DNA of 64,000 nt from Cellulomonas sp. C5510 (GTDB lineage Bacteria > Actinomycetota > Actinomycetes > Actinomycetales > Cellulomonadaceae). The notes under the pieces are model-generated. The model saw only the letters and a list, made by a program, of their open reading frames with translations. It was not told where the DNA came from and did no database searches. The translations under genes and the position numbers were made by a program. Location: contig NZ_CP081862.1 in the NCBI RefSeq assembly GCF_019797765.1, forward strand, positions 558,001 to 622,000, written 5' to 3'. Of this stretch, positions 33,505-40,369 are shown piece after piece. How positions within the stretch are numbered: position 1 is the first letter of the stretch; each line of letters begins with the position of its first letter.

Positions 33505-33990
33505 TCAGAACGAGCGGTCCAGCAGCTGCGCGCTGCGGTCGGCTCCGGCGGTCGTGTGGCCCGTCGGGTCGTAGGTCTGCACCGACTCCTGCAGGGACAT
33601 CAGGGTCTCCTGCGTGGCCCGGTGCGACAGGGCCAGCAGCTCGCGGTTGCCGTCGGCGAGCTGCGCGATCTCGGTGGTGAGCTGGACGAACGCGTCACGG
33701 TGCGCCTGCAGGAGGTCGTCCCAGGGAGCCGGCGCGTGCTGGGCCAGCGTCTGGAGCGTGGCGCCGGGCTCGAGGCCCAGCTCGAGCGCGACGGCGTCGG
33801 CCTCCACGGACCGGCCGAGCTCGGCGTCGCGGATCTCGTCGAGGACGGTCTCGACCTCACGGGTGGCGTGCGCGAGCCAGCGCGTGCGTCCGCTGGTGAG
33901 CACCAGCTGCTCCTCCTCGAGCTTGAACAGCAGCAGCTCGAGCAGGCGGCGCTCGGTCCACAGGACGTCGGACAGCTCGCTCAGGGCCAT
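33505..33990 (-). CDS. flgN: FlgN-type export chaperone for FlgK/FlgL
   Basis: 161 residues, almost wholly helical. It begins ALSELSDVLWTERRLLELLLFKLEEEQLVL, the FlgN_/YvyG pattern, and ends in a polar tail. FlgN holds the junction proteins unfolded and pilots them to the export gate. It is the first gene of the leftward operon, preceded by AAGGGGGG and, farther out, by a sigma-28-type promoter (34068-34093). Confidence 0.88.
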   Translation of the reverse strand: MALSELSDVLWTERRLLELLLFKLEEEQLVLTSGRTRWLAHATREVETVLDEIRDAELGRSVEADAVALELGLEPGATLQTLAQHAPAPWDDLLQAHRDAFVQLTTEIAQLADGNRELLALSHRATQETLMSLQESVQTYDPTGHTTAGADRSAQLLDRSF

Positions 33991-34067
33991 GGCCGTGAGC
34001 CCCCCTTTCCGTGTGGTGGTGCGTCGCTGGGCCGGTCGCGGCGGTCGCCGGGCGGCACGTCCCTCCT

Positions 34068-34093
34068 ATCGGGCCGGCGGGGGAGGTCCTGAG
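34068..34093 (-). promoter_or_regulatory. Sigma-28-type promoter of the flgN operon
   Basis: On the minus strand CTCA (34093-34090), 16 nt, then CCCGAT (34073-34068). Transcription would start near 34061, leaving about a 70-nt leader to flgN. Confidence 0.75.
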
Positions 34094-34193
34094 CGAAATC
34101 GGACAGGTGGGTGACGGGCCGCGTGGCCTCCCAGGTCAGGGCCGCCGGAACCTGCGTCATGCAGGTTGCCGGCGTCGCCGAGCACCCACCGGA

Positions 34194-34209
34194 TGTGATC
34201 TGCCTCACA
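34194..34209. promoter_or_regulatory. Crp/GlxR-type operator upstream of fliA
   Basis: TGTGA-TCTGCC-TCACA is a perfect match to the Crp consensus shared by E. coli Crp and actinobacterial Crp/GlxR regulators. It lies about 100 bp upstream of the probable fliA transcription start and also about 130 bp upstream of the flgN start in the other direction. It predicts cAMP-dependent control of the flagellar sigma factor. Confidence 0.7.
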
Positions 34210-34289
34210 CCTGGGACCAACGTCGCGGAGCTATGGGGGTCCATGTCCGTTTTGTCGGTCCGGAACGTCCGAAATGGCCGTCCAAGTCG

Positions 34290-34295
34290 GATAAT
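34290..34295 (+). promoter_or_regulatory. Candidate -10 element for fliA
   Basis: GATAAT lies within the A/T-rich part of the control region. No good -35 is found at 17-18 nt, consistent with a promoter that needs an activator such as Crp bound upstream. A second hexamer, GATACT (34299-34304), is an alternative. Confidence 0.4.
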
Positions 34296-34360
34296 TCGGA
34301 TACTCAGGAACTTTATGGGAATCGCTCAAGCCCGGATTCCCCGGGGTCGAGAACCGGTCC

Positions 34361-35236
34361 GTGAACAGCTCCGCAGCCGCCCCCGCCGTCGCCGACGACC
34401 TCGTCGTCGCGCACATGCCGATCGTCGGCTACCACGTCAGCGAGGTCCTGGCCCGGGTCCCCGCCACGGTCAGCCGCGAGGACCTCGTGTCCGCCGGCCA
34501 CCTCGCCCTCGTGCTCGCCGCCCGCGCGTACGACCCGGAGACCGGCGTGCCGTTCGCCCGCTACGCCGCGCTGCGCATCCGCGGTGCCCTGATCGACGAG
34601 CTGCGCTCGATGGACTGGGCGTCGCGCGGCGCCCGGCACCGTGCCCGCGAGCTGTCCGCGGCCAGCGACCGGCTCACCGCCGCGCTCGGCCGCACGCCGT
34701 CGCGCGAGGAGCTCGCGTCGGCGCTCGGCACGGACCTCGCCGCGGTCGACCAGGCCCGCCAGGACGCCGAGCGGCGCGTGCTGTCCATCGACGCGACCGT
34801 GCACCCCGTGGCGGAGCTGGTCCGCGACGAGACGCCCGGCCCGGAGGAGAACGTGCTCACCGGCGAGCGCCTGCGCTACCTGCGCGCCGCCGTCGAGACG
34901 CTGCCCGAGCGGCTGCGCACCGTCATCGAGGGCCTGTTCCTGCAGGACCGGTCCGTCGCGGAGCTCGCCGACGAGCTCGGGGTGACGCAGTCGCGCATCA
35001 GCCAGCTCCGCACCGAGGGCCTCGCGCTCATGCGGGACGGCCTCAACGCGAGCCTCGACCCCGACCTGGTGCCCGCCGCCGAGCGTCCCGACGGCGTGGC
35101 GGAGCGCCGCCGCCGCACGTACTTCGCCGCCGTCGCGTCCCGCGCCGCGATGACCGCCGCCAGCCACCAGGCCGACGTCGCCCGGGCCGTCCCCACGCCG
35201 TACGAGGACGACGCCCGCCGGGCCGCGGCGGTCTGA
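34361..35236 (+). CDS. fliA: RNA polymerase sigma-28 factor for flagellar genes (FliA/WhiG family)
   Basis: 291 residues. Region 2 (about 18-90) has DLVSAGHLALVLAARAYDPE and FARYAALRIRGALIDELRSMD, diagnostic of the FliA/SigD/WhiG group. Region 3 is about 96-160. Region 4 (about 178-228) has LPERLRTVIEGLFLQ and a helix-turn-helix VAELADELGVTQSRISQLR. About 60 extra residues follow. Start GTG 34361 lacks a strong ribosome site. It directs transcription of late flagellar and chemotaxis genes; seven matching promoters occur in the window. No anti-sigma factor flgM is visible in the window. A perfect hairpin terminator follows. Confidence 0.93.
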   Translation: MNSSAAAPAVADDLVVAHMPIVGYHVSEVLARVPATVSREDLVSAGHLALVLAARAYDPETGVPFARYAALRIRGALIDELRSMDWASRGARHRARELSAASDRLTAALGRTPSREELASALGTDLAAVDQARQDAERRVLSIDATVHPVAELVRDETPGPEENVLTGERLRYLRAAVETLPERLRTVIEGLFLQDRSVAELADELGVTQSRISQLRTEGLALMRDGLNASLDPDLVPAAERPDGVAERRRRTYFAAVASRAAMTAASHQADVARAVPTPYEDDARRAAAV

Positions 35237-35256
35237 GGCGCACCGGAGCAGCTCAC

Positions 35257-35308
35257 GCACGGCGCAGGGCGCCGGCCGCACACCCGCGGCCGGCGCCCTG
35301 CGCCGTGC
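35257..35308 (+). terminator. Hairpin terminator of fliA
   Basis: A perfect 23-bp stem (35257-35279 with 35286-35308) closes on the loop ACACCC, 20 nt after the fliA stop, and is followed by GGGGGGTG. There is no U-tract. It separates fliA from the fliC promoter. Confidence 0.88.
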
Positions 35309-35371
35309 GGGGGGGTGCCCGCGGGGCGCGGCGGCCGTGCCCCACCCGGACGGGTGAACCGGCGCGAAACC

Positions 35372-35397
35372 CTCAGGCCTCCCGGCGCCCGGTCGAA
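35372..35397 (+). promoter_or_regulatory. Sigma-28-type promoter of fliC
   Basis: CTCA (35372-35375), 16 nt, then GTCGAA (35392-35397). Transcription would start near 35404, giving a leader of about 52 nt. Confidence 0.72.
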
Positions 35398-35409
35398 GGT
35401 CAGGGGTGA

Positions 35410-35447
35410 GCCCACGGATGGGCCACCTCGACCCGAATCAAGGAGGA
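35410..35447 (+). promoter_or_regulatory. CsrA-type binding sites in the flagellin mRNA leader
   Basis: GCCC (35410-35413) and GGGC (35420-35423) form a 4-bp stem presenting the hexaloop ACGGAT, the preferred ANGGA-in-a-loop CsrA target. A second GGA lies in the Shine-Dalgarno AAGGAGGA (35440-35447), 26 nt downstream. This matches the two-site layout of the Bacillus subtilis hag leader, where CsrA blocks ribosome binding. Confidence 0.65.
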
Positions 35448-35455
35448 AGAGAACC

Positions 35456-36649
35456 ATGGGTCTCTCCGTCAACACCAACATCGCGGCGCTGAACGCGTAC
35501 CGCAACCTGTCCAGCACCCAGAACGACCTCAGCAAGTCCCTCGAGAAGCTCTCGAGCGGCCTGCGCATCAACCGGGCTGCGGACGACGCTGCTGGTCTGG
35601 CGATCTCCGAGGGTCTGCGCGCCCAGATCGGCGGCACCACCCAGGCCGTGCGCAACGCCCAGGACGGCATCTCGGTCGTCCAGACCGCTGAAGGCGCGCT
35701 CACCGAGACGCACTCGATCCTGCAGCGCATGCGGACCCTGTCCGTGCAGGCGTCCAACGACGGTGGTCTGTCCTCCACCGCCAAGGGCAACATCCAGGAC
35801 GAGATCGGCGAGCTCAAGAAGGAGCTCACCCGCATCTCGGACACCACGCAGTTCAACGGCAAGACGCTGCTGAACGGCTCCTACGAGGGCGTGTTCCAGG
35901 TCGGCGCCAACACCTCGAGCGCCGACTCGATCACGGTCGACCTGACCGCGAAGTCCATGAGCGCGGCCGGCCTCGGCGTCGACAACATCGACGTCACCTC
36001 CGGTGGCTCGACCTGGACCTTCGGCCCGGGCACGATGGACTACGCGGGTGCGGCCCCGGCCGCCGACCTGTCCTTCGCGTTCGGCGGCAACACCTACACG
36101 GTCGACGCCGCGTCGATCACCTGGGCCGGCGGCGGTACCGCCAACGCCAGCCAGGCGGAGGCCAACCGCAACGCGCTGCAGTCCGCCGTCGACTCCGCGC
36201 TGTCGGGCTCCGGCCTGTCGGTGAAGTTCGGCGCCTACGGCGACGTCACGGTCCAGGGCCCGGAGAAGACCGCCGCGGGTGCGGCCGTCGTCACCGGTGA
36301 CCTGGTCGCGGACGTGGACGGCGCCGCCGGTGCCGACACCGCCACCTTCGCGAACGTCGCGTCCAACGCGGGTGCGACCTCGGCGATCGACGCCATCGAC
36401 GCGGCCATCCAGTCCGTGTCGAAGGTCCGCTCGCAGCTCGGTGCGGTCCAGAACCGCTTCGACCACACCATCAACAACCTGAACGTCGCGGTGGAGAACC
36501 TCTCCGCGTCGGACAGCCGGATCCGCGACACGGACATGGCCTCGGAGATGGTGTCGTACACGCGGGCGTCGATCCTGTCGCAGGCCGGCACCGCGATGCT
36601 CGCCCAGGCCAAGTCGCTGCCGCAGAGCGTGCTCCAGCTCCTGCAGTGA
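35456..36649 (+). CDS. fliC: Flagellin
   Basis: 397 residues. The conserved N-terminal D0/D1 region (about 1-145) has LSVNTNIAALNAYRNL, LEKLSSGLRINRAADDAAG and AQDGISVVQTAEGAL. The C-terminal D1/D0 (about 305-397) has SQLGAVQNRFDHTINNL, RIRDTDMASEMVSYTR and ends PQSVLQLLQ. The middle (about 150-300) is the variable, surface-exposed Ala/Thr/Gly-rich part. It is the filament subunit, exported by the flagellar type III system with FliS as chaperone. AGGAGG (35441-35446) is the strongest ribosome site in the window. The leader carries CsrA-type sites and the gene ends in a 20-bp hairpin. Confidence 0.97.
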   Translation: MGLSVNTNIAALNAYRNLSSTQNDLSKSLEKLSSGLRINRAADDAAGLAISEGLRAQIGGTTQAVRNAQDGISVVQTAEGALTETHSILQRMRTLSVQASNDGGLSSTAKGNIQDEIGELKKELTRISDTTQFNGKTLLNGSYEGVFQVGANTSSADSITVDLTAKSMSAAGLGVDNIDVTSGGSTWTFGPGTMDYAGAAPAADLSFAFGGNTYTVDAASITWAGGGTANASQAEANRNALQSAVDSALSGSGLSVKFGAYGDVTVQGPEKTAAGAAVVTGDLVADVDGAAGADTATFANVASNAGATSAIDAIDAAIQSVSKVRSQLGAVQNRFDHTINNLNVAVENLSASDSRIRDTDMASEMVSYTRASILSQAGTAMLAQAKSLPQSVLQLLQ

Positions 36650-36692
36650 CCTGACCGCCGCCCGGCCTCGTGACGGGCGGCACCGCACGACC

Positions 36693-36734
36693 GGCCAGGC
36701 GGTGGGTGGACGACCGTCCGCCCACCGCCTGGCC
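36693..36734 (+). terminator. Hairpin terminator between fliC and fliD
   Basis: GGCCAGGCGGTGGGTGGACG (36693-36712) pairs with the nearly exact complement at 36715-36734 (one G-U pair), 43 nt after the fliC stop. It should end most fliC transcripts and limit fliD expression to read-through or a weak promoter in the 44 nt before fliD. Confidence 0.82.
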
Positions 36735-36778
36735 GCATCACCACCACCGCCGACCAGCACAGCGAGGGACTGCAGACG

Positions 36779-38134
36779 ATGGCGAGCAGCATCGGGATCG
36801 ACGGCCTGAGCTCCGGCCTGGACACCACCGCGATCATCGACAAGCTGATGGCGGTCGAGGCGAACCAGCAGAAGCTGCTGGCGAGCAAGAAGTCCGGGCT
36901 GCAGTCCGTGGTCTCCGCGCTCCAGTCGCTGAACACCAAGGTGTCCTCGCTCGGCACGGCCGCCGGCGCCGCCGCGAAGGCGGAGTCCTGGCAGGCGGCG
37001 AAGGCGACCTCCTCGTCGACCGCGGTCACCGCCGTCACCTCGGCCGGCGCGCAGCCGTCGTCGCTCGCGTTCACCGTCGACGCGGTCGCGGCCTCGCAGT
37101 CCACGCTCTACACGCTGCCCGCGCAGTACACGGACCTGCAGCCGTCGTTCACGCTGACGCGCGGCGGGGAGACCACCACCATCAAGGCCCTGAGCTCGAA
37201 CATCGGGGACGTCGTCGCCGCCTTCAACGCGGAGGGCACCGGCGTCACCGCGACCGCGGTCAACGTGGGCACCGCGGCCGCCCCCGTCTACACGCTGCAG
37301 CTCACGGGCACCGAGACCGGCGCCGCCAACGGGTTCACGGTCGCCGTCGGGAACCCGGCTGCGGGCCAGACCCTCACGTCGCAGCAGCTCCGCGCGGCGT
37401 CGGACGCGTCGATCACGCTCTGGCCCGACACCGCCGGCGCGACGACGGTCACCTCCGCGAGCAACACGTTCGAGGGGCTGCTCACCGGCGTCGACGTCAC
37501 CGTCTCGGCCACCACCGAGGAGCCGGTCACGCTCACGGTGACCCGGGACGCCAAGGCGATGAGCACGCTGGCGCAGAACCTCGTGACCAACCTCAACCTG
37601 GTGCTCAGCGAGATCACCAGCCGCACCACCCCGGGCACCGGCACCGCCGCCGACGGCAGCTCGATCATCACCGCGGGCCTGCTGTCCGGCGACACCACCA
37701 TCCGGCTCCTGCAGCAGCAGCTGCTCGCCGCGGGCTCGACGGCGGCCGACGGCACCGACGTGGCCAGCACCGGCATCGTGCTCGGCAAGGACGGCACGTT
37801 CAGCTTCGACGCGGAGAAGTTCGCCGCGGCGTACGCCGCCGACCCCACGGCGGTGCAGGACGTCGTCCAGAAGATCGCCGCCTCGCTCGAGACCGCCGCG
37901 AAGGACGCCTCCGACGCGACCGACGGCACGCTGACGACCTCGATCAAGGTCCGCGAGGACGAGGTGAAGGACCTCACCGACCGGATCGCGAGCTGGGACG
38001 ACCGGCTGGCCACGCGCCGCGCCGCGCTGGTCAAGACGTACGCCGCCATGGAGGTCGCCATGTCGCAGATGCAGTCGACCTCGAACTTCCTCACCCAGCA
38101 GCTCGCCCAGCTCAACGCGAACAACGCGAGCTGA
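36779..38134 (+). CDS. fliD: Flagellar filament cap protein FliD (HAP2)
   Basis: 451 residues. The N-terminal signature is IGIDGLSSGLDTTAIIDKLM followed by an AVEANQQKLLASKKS helix. The central part is Thr/Ala-rich, and the C-terminal helical region (about 380-451; VKDLTDRIASWDDRLATRRAAL) ends in a coiled coil typical of FliD_C. It caps the growing filament and folds flagellin. The start ATG 36779 has GAGGG 10 nt upstream. It is separated from fliC by a terminator and followed by fliS after 28 nt. Confidence 0.95.
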   Translation: MASSIGIDGLSSGLDTTAIIDKLMAVEANQQKLLASKKSGLQSVVSALQSLNTKVSSLGTAAGAAAKAESWQAAKATSSSTAVTAVTSAGAQPSSLAFTVDAVAASQSTLYTLPAQYTDLQPSFTLTRGGETTTIKALSSNIGDVVAAFNAEGTGVTATAVNVGTAAAPVYTLQLTGTETGAANGFTVAVGNPAAGQTLTSQQLRAASDASITLWPDTAGATTVTSASNTFEGLLTGVDVTVSATTEEPVTLTVTRDAKAMSTLAQNLVTNLNLVLSEITSRTTPGTGTAADGSSIITAGLLSGDTTIRLLQQQLLAAGSTAADGTDVASTGIVLGKDGTFSFDAEKFAAAYAADPTAVQDVVQKIAASLETAAKDASDATDGTLTTSIKVREDEVKDLTDRIASWDDRLATRRAALVKTYAAMEVAMSQMQSTSNFLTQQLAQLNANNAS

Positions 38135-38162
38135 GCCGCCCGATCCCGAACGGAGGGCCGTC

Positions 38163-38615
38163 GTGTACGACGTCCGGACCCGGTACCTCGCCGACGCGGT
38201 CGCCACCGCGGGCCCCGCGAAGCTCCTCACCATGCTCTACGACCGGCTGCTGCTCGACCTGGACCGCGCCGAGGTGCGGCTGCGCGCCGGCGACCGGGTG
38301 GGCGGCACGTCCCAGCTCGGCCACGCGCAGGAGATCGTCGCGGAGCTCATGGCCAACCTCGACGTCGACGCGTGGGACGGCGCGGAGCGGCTGCTGTCGG
38401 TCTACACGTTCCTGCTGTCCGAGCTGATCGGTGCCGGCACCTCGGGCGACGCGGACCGGGTCGCGGCCTGCCGCGGCGTCGTCGCGCCGCTCGCCGAGAC
38501 GTGGCGCGAGGCCGCCGCTGTCGTGGCGCAGGACGTGCCGGCCCCGCGGCCGGCGTCGGCGTTCGAGACCGCCTCGGGCGCCGCGGGCGGCACCGGGGTG
38601 CTCGGTGTCGGCTGA
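38163..38615 (+). CDS. fliS: Flagellin export chaperone FliS
   Basis: 150 residues. It begins YDVRTRYLADAVATAGPAKLLTMLYDRLLLDL, the FliS pattern with conserved Tyr and MLYDRL, and the four-helix core reaches about residue 125, followed by an Ala/Gly-rich tail. It binds the flagellin C-terminus and keeps it unfolded for export. GGAGGG lies 5 nt before GTG 38163. The 3' end overlaps the following ORF by 11 nt. Confidence 0.93.
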   Translation: MYDVRTRYLADAVATAGPAKLLTMLYDRLLLDLDRAEVRLRAGDRVGGTSQLGHAQEIVAELMANLDVDAWDGAERLLSVYTFLLSELIGAGTSGDADRVAACRGVVAPLAETWREAAAVVAQDVPAPRPASAFETASGAAGGTGVLGVG

Positions 38616-39045
38616 GGCGCCCGCGGTCGGCGCCGTGACGGCGCCGGCCGAGGGCCCGGCGGTCGACGGCTACGCCGACCCCGGCACGGGCACCCGCGGC
38701 GGCGACGCCCGCGGGCGGGACGAGCGGGAGTCGGCCTGGGCGCGCGCGCTGGCCGAGATGGAGTCGGTCGCGGACCGGGCCGAGGCGCTGCTGCGCGCCG
38801 CCCGGTCGCCCGAGGTCGCGGCCGGTCCGGACGTCGCGGTGACGGAGCCGTGGCGCACCCCCCGCGGGCTCGGCCCCCTGCCGCTGGACCTCGCGCCCCG
38901 CGCCGCCGCCCTGGTGGAGCGGCAGCGCGACCTGGTGCGCCGCACCGCCGAGCAGCTCGGCGAGCACCGCCGCAGCCTGCGCCTCGCGGACTCCATGCGG
39001 ACCCGGCCCGCCGCGGTCCCCGTCTACCTCGACGCGGAGGCCTGA
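38605..39045 (+). CDS. Hypothetical flagellar protein, possible FliT-like chaperone
   Basis: 146 residues, unrecognised family. The first 45 residues are Ala/Pro/Gly-rich. The rest is helical with an acidic stretch (ALAEMESVADRAEALL) and a basic stretch (AALVERQRDLVRRTAEQLGEHRRSLRL). It overlaps fliS by 11 nt and is the last gene before the flgB promoter, the position where many bacteria carry fliT, the FliD chaperone. Size and helical character suit that, but no FliT motif is seen. Confidence 0.6.
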   Translation: MSAEAPAVGAVTAPAEGPAVDGYADPGTGTRGGDARGRDERESAWARALAEMESVADRAEALLRAARSPEVAAGPDVAVTEPWRTPRGLGPLPLDLAPRAAALVERQRDLVRRTAEQLGEHRRSLRLADSMRTRPAAVPVYLDAEA

Positions 39046-39172
39046 CCCCGGTCGGGCGACCCTGCGAACGCCCCGCACCCCGCGCGGCTGGGGACGGGAG
39101 CGGGCGAAGCGGACAGACCGCGCGTATCCCCTCCCTCGCGCGGGTGACGCGGCAAGAAGTCCGCCCTGGACC

Positions 39173-39198
39173 CTCAGTGCGGTCCCGTCGCCGCCGAT
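39173..39198 (+). promoter_or_regulatory. Sigma-28-type promoter of the flgB operon
   Basis: CTCA (39173-39176), 16 nt, then GCCGAT (39193-39198), an exact match to the copies upstream of fliM, cheA and the EAL-HDOD gene at 21894. It lies about 80 nt before flgB. Confidence 0.78.
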
Positions 39199-39279
39199 GG
39201 GGGCAGTGAGCAGGGATCGCTCGCGCAGCAGGCCACGGACAGGCCGATCAGGACCAACCTCGGTGAGGGTGACCCTGCC

Positions 39280-39627
39280 ATGGGCATGTTCGACTCCGTG
39301 AGCTACGTCGCGCTGAACAGCGCGCTGGACGGGCTGGCCCTGCGCCAGCGCGTGATCGCCGAGAACGTCGCGAACATCCAGACGCCCGGCTACCAGGCCA
39401 AGAAGGTCCAGTTCGAGGACGCGCTGGCCCGCGCGGTCGACGGCGGCACCGGCGCGACCTCCGCCACCGTCGCCCGGTCGCTCGAGCCCACCCGCACCGA
39501 CGGCAACAACGTCAACCTCGACGAGGAGACGCTGCTCAACGTCGACACGAACCTGCGGTACCAGCTCGCGACCCAGGCCGTCGACGGCACGTTCTCCGGC
39601 GTGCGCATCGCGATGCGGACCTCCTGA
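39280..39627 (+). CDS. flgB: Flagellar proximal rod protein FlgB
   Basis: 115 residues. It begins FDSVSYVALNSALDGLALRQ with the rod-protein core VIAENVANIQTPGYQAKKVQFE. The C-terminal half has NVNLDEETLLNVDTNLRYQL, typical of FlgB. It forms the rod base with FlgC and FliE. The ATG at 39286 is an alternative start two codons downstream. It is the first gene of the long basal-body and export operon. It is coupled to flgC (TGATG, 39625-39629). Confidence 0.95.
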   Translation: MGMFDSVSYVALNSALDGLALRQRVIAENVANIQTPGYQAKKVQFEDALARAVDGGTGATSATVARSLEPTRTDGNNVNLDEETLLNVDTNLRYQLATQAVDGTFSGVRIAMRTS

Positions 39628-40031
39628 TGACGACCTTCGGGGCGATCGGCGTCGCCAGCACCGGCATGACCGTGTACCGCAAGTGGATCGACGCGGTCAG
39701 CGACAACCTCGCGAACATGAACAACGCGACCTCCACCACGGAGGCCGCGTACCAGGCCAAGTACGTCGTGGCGAGCGAGATCCCCACCGAGAACGGTGGC
39801 GGGGCGCAGGTGTCCGGCATCGCGCTGGGGTCCGCCGAGGGCCGCGTCGTCTACGAGCCCACCAACCCGCTGGCCGACGAGGAGGGGTACGTGCGCTACC
39901 CCGACGTCGACATGGCCAGCCAGATGACCCAGCTCATCATGGCGCAGCGCGGCTACCAGGCGAACGCGGCGGTCGTGGACCGCGCGCGGGCGTCCTACGA
40001 GGCCGCGCTGCAGATCGGACGGACCTCGTGA
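39627..40031 (+). CDS. flgC: Flagellar proximal rod protein FlgC
   Basis: 134 residues. The N-terminus GAIGVASTGMTVYRKWIDAVSDNLANMNN has the rod signature with a slightly unusual VSDNLANMNN, and the C-terminus has GYVRYPDVDMASQMTQLIMAQRGYQAN. It is a rod component exported through the flagellar type III apparatus. It shares one base with the flgB stop and overlaps fliE as GTGA (40028-40031). Confidence 0.95.
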   Translation: MTTFGAIGVASTGMTVYRKWIDAVSDNLANMNNATSTTEAAYQAKYVVASEIPTENGGGAQVSGIALGSAEGRVVYEPTNPLADEEGYVRYPDVDMASQMTQLIMAQRGYQANAAVVDRARASYEAALQIGRTS

Positions 40032-40369
40032 GCATCCAGCCCGTCGGCGGCGTCTCCGGCGTCAGCCCCACCACGTACCTGTCGGCGCTGTCCGACCTGG
40101 CGGGCGCCTCCGCCACGTCGGGTGCGTCCGCCACCGGCGTCGCCGGGCTCGACGGCGGGTTCGCCGCGGCCCTCGGTGCCGTCGACCACGTCCAGCAGCT
40201 GCAGTCCACCAGCCAGGCGCTGGCGGTCCAGGCCGTCACCGGCGACCTCGACGACGTCCACGACTACACGGTGGCGTCGTCCGAGGCGAAGCTCGCGCTC
40301 GAGCTCACCGCCGCCGTGCGCAACAAGGCCGTCGACGCGTTCACCGAGATCATGAGGATGCAGGCCTGA
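40028..40369 (+). CDS. fliE: Flagellar hook-basal body protein FliE
   Basis: 113 residues. The conserved C-terminal half DVHDYTVASSEAKLALELTAAVRNKAVDAFTEIMRMQ (quoted here only to locate residues about 74-112) is the FliE helix pair with its end motif AFTEIMRMQ. FliE joins the MS ring to the rod and gates early export. GTG 40028 overlaps the flgC stop, and the stop overlaps fliF as TGATG. Confidence 0.93.
   Translation: MSIQPVGGVSGVSPTTYLSALSDLAGASATSGASATGVAGLDGGFAAALGAVDHVQQLQSTSQALAVQAVTGDLDDVHDYTVASSEAKLALELTAAVRNKAVDAFTEIMRMQA

Larger units (their letters stand above)
33991..34360. other. 370-bp divergent control region between flgN and fliA
   Basis: There is no gene here. It contains the leftward sigma-28 promoter of flgN (34068-34093), a small hairpin (AACCTGC-GTCAT-GCAGGTT, 34149-34167), a perfect TGTGA-N6-TCACA palindrome (34194-34209), and an unusually A/T-rich stretch (about 34240-34325) with the best -10-like hexamer of the region, GATAAT (34290-34295). 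Confidence 0.8.

Noticed and set aside
34325..34351. A sigma-28 promoter for fliA itself (CTCA then GTCGAG).
   Set aside because: The spacing is 17 rather than 16 nt, the -10 lacks the final A/T match, and transcription would begin almost at the start codon. Kept only as a weak possibility of autoregulation.
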